NCBI GenBank assembly: GCA_024277705.1
Contig: JAJRUQ010000174.1
Span: forward strand, 1-53,014
Direction of reading: 5' to 3'
DNA from: Gammaproteobacteria bacterium
GTDB taxonomy: Bacteria; Pseudomonadota; Gammaproteobacteria; SZUA-229
Length of the DNA stretch: 53,014 nt
The position numbers and the translations under genes are program-made. The notes beneath the pieces were generated by a model. It was not told where the DNA came from. It was given only the letters and a program-made list of their open reading frames with translations, and did no database searches. Positions within the stretch are counted from its first letter, which is position 1; every line of letters begins with the position of its first letter. Below are positions 1 to 9,190 of this stretch, in pieces.

Positions 1-1
1 A

Positions 2-238
2 CAGATTGATCGCCTCGCCTGTTACCCCTGGGTTGACCGCGGCATCTGTGGTGCCTGCGTTGCGGTCTGCCCTCTGGGAGAGAAAGCCATCAGTTTTAAA
101 ATGTGGAACCAGTACCGCCCCATCGTTCACGATGCCTGTGTCGGTTGCGGTTTATGTGTAGAAATTTGCCCTCATCCGAGTTTACCGATTAAAATCGTTG
201 ATCGCTCCAAAGGCACTTTGACGAGTCATTCAATATGA
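2..238 (+). CDS. NapG-like 4Fe-4S ferredoxin, C-terminal fragment (starts outside window)
   Basis: Frame 2 reads QIDRLACYPWVDRGICGACVAVCPLGEKAISFKMWNQYRPIVHDACVGCGLCVEICPHPSLPIKIVDRSKGTLTSHSI*, with two Cys-rich CxxCxxxCP-type motifs. Confidence 0.8.
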   Translation, partial: QIDRLACYPWVDRGICGACVAVCPLGEKAISFKMWNQYRPIVHDACVGCGLCVEICPHPSLPIKIVDRSKGTLTSHSI

Positions 239-355
239 AGTACCCGGATAAATTATTACTACAGAAAAAATGTTTCACCACAAACAACGCAAATCATTTA
301 GAAATAAAAACTTTATCTTTATGTTTTTCCATATTCTGCTTACCGGTGAACAACA

Positions 356-955
356 ATGATGAATAAATACTTCCTTTTCTTATTCATTCTTTTTACCTTA
401 CCCGTGCACGCACACCATGTACTGGGGCGTCCGGCCTATAGCTTGAATGAAGATTCAAACACACCACCAAGCATGCAGGTAGAAACTCAAATCGGTAACT
501 ATTTTGTAACCTACATGATTTTCCCCGCTTTTCCCAAGGCCGGTGAACGTGGCCGGGTCAACCTGTATGCCACCCGTATTGATAACGGTGAAGCATATAA
601 CGGTGAAGTCACTTTTAGCGTGAGAGACGATGTTTATTTTGGTGGTGCTGAAGCTGAAGTGCTCGGCACCCAACCACCTGACGACAGTGTTTTCCGCCAG
701 GGCTTTGAATTCAGCAATAACGGTGACTATATTATTACCGCCAGCTTCACCGCCAATAATGAACCGTACAATATCGACTTCCCGCTAAGAATCGGGCCAC
801 CCGCGGCCATTGGCCCTATCGGTATTGCGGTCGCTGCCATCGTTGTTATTCTGGTCGGTGTTAATCTGGTGCAACGCAAACGTTTACTTCGATCAAAAAT
901 TCTCAATGCGCACGAAGAAACGCAAACAAACAACGTATCAAATAAATCATCATGA
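356..955 (+). CDS. Exported, membrane-anchored protein with YtkA/FixH-like beta-sandwich character
   Basis: N-terminal signal peptide (MNKYFLFLFILFTLPVHAHH), extracytoplasmic domain, C-terminal TM helix (AAIGPIGIAVAAIVVILVGVNLV) with basic tail; overlaps the next gene by 4 nt. Confidence 0.6.
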   Translation: MMNKYFLFLFILFTLPVHAHHVLGRPAYSLNEDSNTPPSMQVETQIGNYFVTYMIFPAFPKAGERGRVNLYATRIDNGEAYNGEVTFSVRDDVYFGGAEAEVLGTQPPDDSVFRQGFEFSNNGDYIITASFTANNEPYNIDFPLRIGPPAAIGPIGIAVAAIVVILVGVNLVQRKRLLRSKILNAHEETQTNNVSNKSS

Positions 956-2499
956 CCATGACTCACCCCGGACTGCCCGACTACTGGGGTGTGTTTATCA
1001 TCGGTTTCATGCTGCTCAGCAGTCTCTGGCTTATCGCCAGGCCATCGCCGAAACATATCCACAGCTCGGTATTAAGTCTGGTGAATATTCCGTTCATTGG
1101 TAGCGGTATTCGTCGACTGGTTAGCAGCCGCTGGGTACTGCTTTCACTAAAAATTTTCATGGTGGCTTTATTTCTGCTAATTATTATTGCCGGTTTATTT
1201 GGCACACCGATTGCGGAACGTAATATTGCCACCTTACTGACCTGGAATCTGTGGTGGTCAGGACTGGTATTCTCGGTTTTCTTTTTAGGTTCCGCCTGGT
1301 GTGCAGTTTGTCCCTGGGATGCTATTGCACAATGGCTGGTACGACGTAAATTATGGTTTCGAGCAGAACCCAATAACAGCCTGAATATAAAAGTACCCAG
1401 ACAACTGGCCAATGTATGGCCGGCACTTTTCATGTTTATTGCACTCACCTGGCTGGAACTGGGTGTTGGTATTACCACCAGCCCTTATGCAACCGCTGCA
1501 GTGTCATTATTAATGGTGGTACTGGCTACCGCCTCACTGGCCATTTTTCAGCGCAAAGCCTTCTGCCGTTATTTTTGCCCGGTCGGCCGTACCGTAGGGT
1601 TTTACTCACAGCTGGCACCAATAGAATTACGTCCGATAGACAACGATACCTGCTCCCGCTGTAAAACGCTGGACTGTTATCATGGCAATACAGACATCGA
1701 ACCCTGCCCCACCTGGCTGGTGATGGGACGGTTAACACAAAACAGTTATTGCACCTCCTGCGGTAACTGTACACAAAGCTGCCCGCATCAGAATATCGCC
1801 TGGCGATTTCGTCCTCCCAGTGCCGAAGCCTTACACAGTGGACGGCCACACTGGGATGAATCCTGGTTTATGATCGGCCTGCTGGCACTAACCGGTTTTC
1901 ACGGATTAACCATGATGCCGTTCTGGGAAAGCTGGATGAGTCAGCTGGCACAGTTTATCGGCGACTCCGGCCGATTATTACCCAGCTTTACTATTGGATT
2001 GATAGCCTGCCTGATTACGATCGCTGTTATTTACTCATTTTTCATTGAAATTACCCGTAGAATCAGCAAAACTGATATGGAATACAAACGTCTGTTTGCA
2101 AGCTTTGCCTTTGTATCACTACCGCTGGCGTTTGCCTATCACATGGCACATAATCTTAATCACCTGATCAGAGAAAGCGTGGGCATGGCAGCAGTATTCA
2201 GCAACCCCTTAGGCATCGATACAGTACCATTAAGCATGATGGAAAAACATGAACGCCACATGACCATGTGGATGTCACAGGATGTACTGTTTGCTATTCA
2301 GACCGGTTTAATGATTTTCGGTTTCTGGATAGCGATACAGGTAATTCGCTACCGTGGACGAAATCTTATTGATGCCGGCTCCGTTAATGGTAAACCAGGC
2401 GCCGGCGTAGTGAAGTTACTGCCCATGCTGGTTTTTGCAGTTGCCATGACCGGCTTTCATTTATGGTTATTAATGCAACCCATGATAATGAGGATGTAA
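952..2499 (+). CDS. NapH/NosR-like membrane polyferredoxin
   Basis: 515 aa, multiple TM helices, CAVCPWD and CRYFCPVGR motifs plus C-terminal CxxCxxCxxxCP cluster (YCTSCGNCTQSCPH). Confidence 0.8.
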   Translation: MTMTHPGLPDYWGVFIIGFMLLSSLWLIARPSPKHIHSSVLSLVNIPFIGSGIRRLVSSRWVLLSLKIFMVALFLLIIIAGLFGTPIAERNIATLLTWNLWWSGLVFSVFFLGSAWCAVCPWDAIAQWLVRRKLWFRAEPNNSLNIKVPRQLANVWPALFMFIALTWLELGVGITTSPYATAAVSLLMVVLATASLAIFQRKAFCRYFCPVGRTVGFYSQLAPIELRPIDNDTCSRCKTLDCYHGNTDIEPCPTWLVMGRLTQNSYCTSCGNCTQSCPHQNIAWRFRPPSAEALHSGRPHWDESWFMIGLLALTGFHGLTMMPFWESWMSQLAQFIGDSGRLLPSFTIGLIACLITIAVIYSFFIEITRRISKTDMEYKRLFASFAFVSLPLAFAYHMAHNLNHLIRESVGMAAVFSNPLGIDTVPLSMMEKHERHMTMWMSQDVLFAIQTGLMIFGFWIAIQVIRYRGRNLIDAGSVNGKPGAGVVKLLPMLVFAVAMTGFHLWLLMQPMIMRM

Positions 2500-2547
2500 T
2501 GATAGAGTTATAAATTGTAAGTTACAGGTTTTAACTAAAAGCATGTA

Positions 2548-2575
2548 ACTTACAACTTACAACTTACAACTTGAA
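2548..2575. repeat. Heptamer tandem repeat (ACTTACA)x3 plus a degenerate fourth unit
   Basis: acttaca acttaca acttaca acttgaa directly before the next gene; overlaps the right arm of a hairpin (ttgtaagttaca 2515-2526 / tgtaacttacaa 2544-2555). Confidence 0.85.
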
Positions 2576-2579
2576 ACCC

Positions 2580-3170
2580 ATGGACCGTAGAAATTTTTTC
2601 AGATCAGCAGTAAACAAAGGCGGTGATGCCGTGGGCAAGGCTGTGGTTAAAAGTGTTGATGCCAGTGTTAACAAACAGGCATCACACTGGATACGACCGC
2701 CGTTTGCTATCAATGAACTTGAATTTTTGCTGGCATGTACCCGCTGCAGTGACTGCATCGATGCCTGCCCTCATAATGTAATATTCGGCTTATCAGCAAG
2801 GCTGGGAATGAAGTTTGCCGGCACACCGGCTCTCGATTTACTTAATAAAGGCTGTCACTTATGTGAAGACTGGCCCTGTGTATCCGCCTGTGAGGCCAAT
2901 GCACTGCTGTTACCAGTACAAACTGACGAGGAAGACAGGCAAATCAGTCCGCCTCTTCCAACACTGGCAAAAGCTGTTATCGATGAAAAAAACTGTTTAC
3001 CGTTCAGTGGACCGGAGTGCGGTGCCTGCATCAGCAGCTGCCCGGTCGAAGGTGCACTGAAACTCGATATGGCCAAACCCGTAATAAATCAGGGTTTATG
3101 CACGGGTTGTGGTTTATGTCGTGAAAATTGCATAACGGAACCAAAGTCTATCAACATTGCCTCATTATAA
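2580..3170 (+). CDS. NapF-like 4Fe-4S ferredoxin
   Basis: MDRRNFFRSAV N-terminus, CTRCSDCIDACPH, CHLCEDWPCVSAC, CGACISSCP and CTGCGLCRENC cysteine clusters. ORF track starts at TTG 2571; ATG at 2580 is preferred. Confidence 0.8.
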   Translation: MDRRNFFRSAVNKGGDAVGKAVVKSVDASVNKQASHWIRPPFAINELEFLLACTRCSDCIDACPHNVIFGLSARLGMKFAGTPALDLLNKGCHLCEDWPCVSACEANALLLPVQTDEEDRQISPPLPTLAKAVIDEKNCLPFSGPECGACISSCPVEGALKLDMAKPVINQGLCTGCGLCRENCITEPKSINIASL

Positions 3171-3194
3171 ACGTCCATATCAAGGTATAACGAT

Positions 3195-3208
3195 TTGATA
3201 TAAATCAT
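3195..3208 (+). promoter_or_regulatory. FNR/DNR-type box (TTGAT-ATAA-ATCAT)
   Basis: One mismatch from TTGAT-N4-ATCAA, upstream of moaA. Confidence 0.6.
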
Positions 3209-3234
3209 GTACTATTCACAAAATATCTATAATA

Positions 3235-4248
3235 TTGCAGACAATGAAATCATACCCACACAGTAAACAAAGTTCTCTGATTGATGCCTTTGGTCGAAAG
3301 ATCGAGTATGTACGCCTGTCACTAACCGACAAATGTAATCTGCGATGCTTCTACTGCATGCCAAAGAATTTCAAAGATTTCGAACAACCGGAACACTGGC
3401 TGACATTTGCTGAGATCACACGTGTGATCAGAGCCTTCACCGAACTGGGAGTAGCCCGAGTACGCCTGACCGGCGGTGAGCCACTGGTACGAAAAGATAT
3501 CACCACGCTGTCATCACAACTTACCGCACTGCCCGGTTTAAATGATTTATCTCTCAGCACCAATGCTACACTGCTGAAAAAATATGCTTCCGGCCTGCAG
3601 CATGCCGGCATTTCAAGAATTAATGTCAGCCTCGATACCTTAAAACCGGAACGCTTTAAACAAATTACCGGCGGTGATTTACAACCGGTTCTCGATGGCC
3701 TGATGGCTGCTAAAAAAGCCGGATTCAACCCTATAAAAATTAACATGGTTGCCATGAAGGGTATTAATGAAGATGAATTTGAAGACATGGTTGAATTTTG
3801 TCTGCAACAGGATTTCACCCTGCGGTTTATCGAAACCATGCCGATGGGCGCTACCGGTGATGATGCAAACGAGCATTATCTCGATTTACAAATCGTTAAA
3901 AAACAACTGGCAGAACGTTTTGATCTCATTCCAGGCGTCATGCCCGGCGGTGGTCCGGCCCGTTATGTGCAAATAAAAAACACCCGTTTACGCATCGGTT
4001 TTATCACCCCGATTTCTCAACATTTCTGTGAAACCTGTAACCGTGTCAGAATATCGGTTGATGGCACTCTCTACTTATGTCTGGGACAGGACGATAAAGT
4101 AGAGTTGCGACCACTGTTACGTGCCGGCATCACTGACGATGAATTAAAAAATGTAATTATCAAGGCCATTGCCTTAAAACCTGAAAAACATGAGTTTAAG
4201 GATAAACCCGAACAGGTCGTGCGGCTAATGAGCATGACGGGTGGTTAA
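3235..4248 (+). CDS. moaA: GTP 3',8-cyclase MoaA (molybdenum cofactor biosynthesis)
   Basis: Radical SAM CNLRCFYCMP motif, LTGGEPLVRKD, C-terminal FCETCNRVRISVDGTLYLCLG cluster. Confidence 0.95.
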   Translation: MQTMKSYPHSKQSSLIDAFGRKIEYVRLSLTDKCNLRCFYCMPKNFKDFEQPEHWLTFAEITRVIRAFTELGVARVRLTGGEPLVRKDITTLSSQLTALPGLNDLSLSTNATLLKKYASGLQHAGISRINVSLDTLKPERFKQITGGDLQPVLDGLMAAKKAGFNPIKINMVAMKGINEDEFEDMVEFCLQQDFTLRFIETMPMGATGDDANEHYLDLQIVKKQLAERFDLIPGVMPGGGPARYVQIKNTRLRIGFITPISQHFCETCNRVRISVDGTLYLCLGQDDKVELRPLLRAGITDDELKNVIIKAIALKPEKHEFKDKPEQVVRLMSMTGG

Positions 4249-4324
4249 TTTTTTCCGGTCAGGTGACTATCATTCATTATCCAGATCTACTACTCATTAG
4301 CTGGTAATAAAAAACTTAAAAATA

Positions 4325-4351
4325 AAAATGCCGGCTGATGCCGGCATTTTT
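4325..4351. terminator. Bidirectional Rho-independent terminator between moaA and pstS
   Basis: aaaatgccggctgatgccggcattttt hairpin between convergent genes. Confidence 0.8.
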
Positions 4352-4383
4352 ACAAATACAGAAGTCTGTTTATAACAGTCTGA

Positions 4384-5388
4384 TTATAAAGTACCTAAGT
4401 ACTTCTCAACAACCTTTGCCGGCAGTGGAATATAACCGTCTTTAATAACCACTTCCTGTCCCTGTTGTGAAAGAATTAATTTAATAAACTCTTTTTCCAG
4501 TGGTGCCAGTTCCTTATTTGGTTGCTTGTTTACATAAACATATAGAAAACGTGACAGTGGATATTTACCGGAGACTGCATTGTCCGGCGTTGCTTCAATG
4601 AACTTGCCACCGGTTTTTTTGGTTAATGGCACAGCACGTACACCAGATGTTTTATAACCGATACCGGAATAACCGATACCATTTACAGATGTCGACACAG
4701 ACTGTACTACAGAAGCAGAACCCGGCTGCTCATTGACATTATTTTTAAAATCACCTTTACACAGAGCTTTCTTTTTGAAGTAACCATAGGTGCCGGAAAC
4801 AGAGTTACGACCGTAAATCTGGATATCACGGTTTTTCCAGGCACCACTCATACCAAAACCACCCCATTTATTAATATCATCATCAATACCACATTTACGG
4901 GTTGAAGAAAAAACAGCATCAACCTCGGGAATAGACATGCCCTGTATCGGGTTATCTTTATTGACATAGACTGCCAGCGCATCAATAGCGACAGGAATAG
5001 CGGTTGGCTTGTAACCATAACGGTCTTCAAATGCCGCAATTTCTTTTGACTTCATCTTGCGGCTCATGGGTCCGAAGTTCGATGTTGCTTCAGTAAGGGC
5101 CGGTGGTGCAGTCGATGAACCCGCTGCCTGAATTTGAATATTGACATTAGGGTATGCACGTTTGAATGATTCAGCCCATAATGTCATCAGGTTTGCCAGT
5201 GTATCAGAACCAACACTGGATAAATTACCGGAGATACCACTAACCGTATTATATGAAGGGATTTCTTTATCAACAGAAACCGCATAAGAATTAGCCGCTG
5301 CCAGCAGCCCCAGCCCCATAACTGAAGTTTTTAAAACCGTTTTTAATACGGATGTTGCTGTGTGCTTTAGCATGATTTTTTGTTGCAT
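4384..5388 (-). CDS. pstS: Phosphate ABC transporter substrate-binding protein PstS
   Basis: Signal peptide, [11 protein letters not shown] phosphate-binding loop, [12 protein letters not shown]. Confidence 0.92.
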   Translation of the reverse strand: MQQKIMLKHTATSVLKTVLKTSVMGLGLLAAANSYAVSVDKEIPSYNTVSGISGNLSSVGSDTLANLMTLWAESFKRAYPNVNIQIQAAGSSTAPPALTEATSNFGPMSRKMKSKEIAAFEDRYGYKPTAIPVAIDALAVYVNKDNPIQGMSIPEVDAVFSSTRKCGIDDDINKWGGFGMSGAWKNRDIQIYGRNSVSGTYGYFKKKALCKGDFKNNVNEQPGSASVVQSVSTSVNGIGYSGIGYKTSGVRAVPLTKKTGGKFIEATPDNAVSGKYPLSRFLYVYVNKQPNKELAPLEKEFIKLILSQQGQEVVIKDGYIPLPAKVVEKYLGTL

Positions 5389-5441
5389 TGTTTTAACTCA
5401 AAATGAATAAGTGTGAACATTTTGTAGTAGTTTTATGAAGA

Positions 5442-5474
5442 GAAAATGACGGAGTTATGACGATATTGTTACAG
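5442..5474 (-). promoter_or_regulatory. Putative triple Pho box upstream of pstS
   Basis: Minus strand reads CTGTAACAATA TCGTCATAACT CCGTCATTTTC: three 11-bp spaced Pho-box-like half sites. Confidence 0.65.
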
Positions 5475-5520
5475 CGCAATAAAACATGATGGTGACATGA
5501 GAAAACAGTGCTTGTCTATC

Positions 5521-6810
5521 CTAATGCTCCAGTTTTGAACGAGGAAAATCACAACGAAACAGGCTGCCTTTACCATATTCACTTTGAATTGCCAGATTTG
5601 CGCTATGACGGTCTAGCACATGTTTCACAATAGCAAGGCCAAGACCCGTACCGCCGATTTCTCTGGAACGTCCTTCATCAACCCGGTAAAAGCGTTCTGT
5701 TAACCTTGGAATATGTTCATATTGAATACCCACTCCGGAATCCTGTACAGCAATTGAGATAACGGTGTCATTTTCCGAAACAAATAATTTTATGTCTCCA
5801 TCTGGTGGAGTGTAACGTATAGCATTGGTCATCAGGTTAGAAAATACCATGCGCAATTCATCATAATTTCCATATAAATACCGGGCGTCTTTATGCTTCA
5901 GATCATCAGTATCAATATCCAGCACTATGCGGTGTTCATTGTTATCCAGTGACAATGCTTCATTATAAACATCCTGCAACAAGGCATTGATCTCAACTCT
6001 GACTGAAGAATCAATGGTTGCAGATGATTCGATTTTTGCCAGTTCAATTAACTCAGAAATAATTTTATTCATTCTGACGATCTGTTCTTCAATTTTTTCA
6101 AGCGGCACTTTTATATTGTCACCGGCATTATGAGACAGAAATTCAACATAGCCGGACATTACAGTTAAGGGTGTACGTAGTTCATGTGATGCATTGGAAA
6201 TAAAATCACGGCGCATGTTCACTACCTGACTCATGGCAGTAATATCACGGGCACTCAGTAAATACTGGCCTTCGCTGTATTTTGTTATGTTTAAAATTAT
6301 TTTCTTTTTATGCAGAATAAATTTCAAGGGTTGTTTGAATTTTTTATGCTGGAGGTATTTGGTGAATTCAGGCAAACGTATCAGATTATCTATACGCTGA
6401 CCGATATCTATTCGTTTATGCAGGTCAAACATTTGACTGGCAGCAGGGTTAAACCACTCAATTTCATTATATTGATTTAAAATAATGGCCGCATACGGTA
6501 ATGCCTGAGTCGACTTCTGAAAGCGATTGAGAATATCGGTCAGTTTTCGTCTGGCTTTGCGCTGGCGTTTATAAAGATTGTACAACTGATAATACACCTC
6601 ATCCCAGACACCTATGGATTCCGGTGAGTGCTTTGAAGGCTTCGCCAGCCACTTACTCAGTTTATTGAGGTTATACAGATTCCACGCAACATAAGCCAGT
6701 AATCCGGCAAGCAAAAATCCGGTAACAGAATTAAATACAGCTCCCAGTATCAGCATAACGAACAGCCATGCAGCTAATACCACCAGCTCACGTTGTAACG
6801 GTGCGGTCAT
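5521..6810 (-). CDS. phoR: Phosphate regulon sensor histidine kinase PhoR
   Basis: SNASHELRTPLTV H-box, GGTGLGLAIVKH ATP-binding motif, PAS domain, adjacent to phoB. Confidence 0.92.
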   Translation of the reverse strand: MTAPLQRELVVLAAWLFVMLILGAVFNSVTGFLLAGLLAYVAWNLYNLNKLSKWLAKPSKHSPESIGVWDEVYYQLYNLYKRQRKARRKLTDILNRFQKSTQALPYAAIILNQYNEIEWFNPAASQMFDLHKRIDIGQRIDNLIRLPEFTKYLQHKKFKQPLKFILHKKKIILNITKYSEGQYLLSARDITAMSQVVNMRRDFISNASHELRTPLTVMSGYVEFLSHNAGDNIKVPLEKIEEQIVRMNKIISELIELAKIESSATIDSSVRVEINALLQDVYNEALSLDNNEHRIVLDIDTDDLKHKDARYLYGNYDELRMVFSNLMTNAIRYTPPDGDIKLFVSENDTVISIAVQDSGVGIQYEHIPRLTERFYRVDEGRSREIGGTGLGLAIVKHVLDRHSANLAIQSEYGKGSLFRCDFPRSKLEH

Positions 6811-7493
6811 GCCAGTCTCGAAAAACGATAACCACTACCATGCACGGTTTGCAGCAGGCTGTCCAGCTGATGAACCGAAAGCTGCTTTCTCAAACGACGT
6901 ATATGGACATCAACGGTTCGCTCCTCAACATAAACCTGTGCCCCCCACACCTGGTCAAGCAACTGTGAACGGGTAAATACACGATCGGTATGCGACATGA
7001 AATAATGCAATAAACGAAATTCAGTCGGTGAAAGGTTCAATGCTGTTTCTTTTATTTTTACACGATGACTGGCGGGATCAAGATATAAGTCGCCGATCTG
7101 TATCACCTGCTCATCCGGCATAACCCGCCGTAAAACAGCCTGTATTCTTGAATTAAGTTCACGTACCGAAAAGGGTTTTGTGACATAGTCATCGGCACCG
7201 ACATCCAGTCCCAATATGCGATCTTCCTCTTCTGTTTTTGCCGTCACCATAATGACCGGCAACATTGAATGATATTTTCTAATTCGATGTAACAGATCAA
7301 TACCACTGTTATCAGGCAACATCCAGTCTAGCAAAACAAGGTCAATTGCTTTGTTTTCGATAATTTCCCAGCCCTGTTTTACGGTATACGCCTGAAACAA
7401 AGTATAAGCTTCTGCCGAAAATGAATACTTGAGCATATCCTGTATACCCGGATCATCTTCAATAACCAGAATATTTGCATGTTTCATTATCAA
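6807..7493 (-). CDS. phoB: Phosphate regulon response regulator PhoB
   Basis: Receiver domain (DLVLLDWMLPD) plus winged-helix DNA-binding domain (RTVDVHIRRLRKQL). Confidence 0.93.
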   Translation of the reverse strand: MIMKHANILVIEDDPGIQDMLKYSFSAEAYTLFQAYTVKQGWEIIENKAIDLVLLDWMLPDNSGIDLLHRIRKYHSMLPVIMVTAKTEEEDRILGLDVGADDYVTKPFSVRELNSRIQAVLRRVMPDEQVIQIGDLYLDPASHRVKIKETALNLSPTEFRLLHYFMSHTDRVFTRSQLLDQVWGAQVYVEERTVDVHIRRLRKQLSVHQLDSLLQTVHGSGYRFSRLA

Positions 7494-7499
7494 CCCTCA

Positions 7500-8228
7500 T
7501 TAGGAGAAAATATTTTTCTCAACTTCTTCCAGGTCAAGATGACGAATATCTTTTCCTTTCACCAGATAAATAACATATTCACCAATATTCTTGGCATGAT
7601 CTCCAATACGTTCTAATGCACGTGCTGCCCATACCACATCCAGTGCCTCGGAAATGGTTCTTGGATCCTCCATCATATAAGTAATCAGCATACGAATTAA
7701 ATCCTGATACTCTCTGTCTGTTTCTTCATCATCACGAACAACTTTAATGGCAGCATCAACATCGAGACGGGCATATGCATCGAGCACTTCATGGACCATA
7801 CGTTTTACCAGATCTCCCAAGCGGTTGATACCGGCATAGCGGGTATTGAACGTGGCATCGTTTTCGGCAAGGTTAACAGCCATCTTGGCAATTTTTTCAG
7901 CTTCATCACCAATCCGCTCAAGATCAGTAATCGTTTTAATAACAGCCACCACCATGCGTAAATCAGAAGCCGCCGGCTGTCGCCTTGCCAGTATCTGGGT
8001 GCAGGATTCATCGATGGAAACTTCAAGCGCATTAACTTTATGGTCATCACGAATTATTTTTTCTGCAGCAGTAACATCCGTATTCTGCAAGGCCTGAATA
8101 GCACCACCAATTTGCTGTTCAACCAGCCCTCCCATCTTTAACACCTTGTGACGAAGACTTTCCATTTCCTCATCAAACTGATGCGAGATATGCTGACTTG
8201 TACCATTTGTGTTCATAAATAACCTCAT
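7500..8228 (-). CDS. phoU: Phosphate signalling complex protein PhoU
   Basis: DLRMVVAVIKTITDLERIGDEAEKIA and ALERIGDHAKNIGE PhoU motifs. Confidence 0.93.
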   Translation of the reverse strand: MRLFMNTNGTSQHISHQFDEEMESLRHKVLKMGGLVEQQIGGAIQALQNTDVTAAEKIIRDDHKVNALEVSIDESCTQILARRQPAASDLRMVVAVIKTITDLERIGDEAEKIAKMAVNLAENDATFNTRYAGINRLGDLVKRMVHEVLDAYARLDVDAAIKVVRDDEETDREYQDLIRMLITYMMEDPRTISEALDVVWAARALERIGDHAKNIGEYVIYLVKGKDIRHLDLEEVEKNIFS

Positions 8229-8325
8229 CTCATTATTTTACTGTTGCTGCAATAACGCAATATTATATTCAATGACTATATATTTTCGGTCATAAAATAA
8301 ACAAACAAAATTTTTACTGTATAAG

Positions 8326-9159
8326 CTAACCGTAACGGCCGGTAATATAATCTTCGGTCTGCTTTTTTAACGGGTTTGTAAATATCTGGTCAGTATTGCC
8401 AAACTCGATCATTTCTCCTAGATACATAAAAGCAGTTTCATCAGAAACACGAGCCGCCTGTTGCATATTATGGGTAACAATAAGAATGGTATATTGCGAT
8501 TTTAATTCGTATATCAGTTCTTCAATTTTTAAAGTAGAAATCGGGTCAAGTGCTGAAGCCGGCTCATCCAGCAATAAAACCTCAGGCTCAATTGCGATTG
8601 CGCGGGCGATGACCAGTCGCTGCTGCTGACCACCCGACATACCCAAAGCACTTTCATCAAGACGATCTTTCACTTCATCCCATAAAGCAGAACCTTTTAG
8701 TGCCCATTCAACTTTTTCTTCCAGAGTGCGACGTTTTTTAATGCCCTGCAAGCGTAAACCATAAGCCACATTTTCAAAAATGCTCATCGGAAACGGGTTG
8801 GGTTTCTGGAACACCATACCAACACGCTGGCGTAATGAAGTAACATCAACATCCGGTGCATAAACATTTTTCCCGTCCATGACGATTTCACCTTCCACCC
8901 GGACACTGTCAACCAGATCATTCATCCGGTTAAAGCAACGCAACAGAGTAGATTTACCGCAACCACTTGGACCAATAAAAGCAGTAACACGATTTTTCTT
9001 CATCTGAAAACTGATGTCTTTTAATGCCTGTGATTCACCATAAAACAAATTAAGCTTGTTTACATCAAGACAAATTTCATTGCTCTCAGTGCTATCATTC
9101 GCACTGAACAATGACTCATCAATTTTTGTTTCTACAGATTCATTCATAATTTGTTCCAC
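8326..9159 (-). CDS. pstB: Phosphate ABC transporter ATP-binding protein PstB
   Basis: Walker [18 protein letters not shown]-like signature ([14 protein letters not shown]), [12 protein letters not shown]. Confidence 0.95.
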   Translation of the reverse strand: MEQIMNESVETKIDESLFSANDSTESNEICLDVNKLNLFYGESQALKDISFQMKKNRVTAFIGPSGCGKSTLLRCFNRMNDLVDSVRVEGEIVMDGKNVYAPDVDVTSLRQRVGMVFQKPNPFPMSIFENVAYGLRLQGIKKRRTLEEKVEWALKGSALWDEVKDRLDESALGMSGGQQQRLVIARAIAIEPEVLLLDEPASALDPISTLKIEELIYELKSQYTILIVTHNMQQAARVSDETAFMYLGEMIEFGNTDQIFTNPLKKQTEDYITGRYG

Positions 9160-9190
9160 ACCATACGGTGTTATTCTTTAACCACGGATA

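Noticed and set aside
455-1478. Antisense ORFs inside the first polyferredoxin genes (455-673, 727-1062, 981-1478)
   Set aside because: They overlap strongly supported coding sequence on the other strand and show no domain motifs; the same applies to most shorter shadow ORFs in the track.
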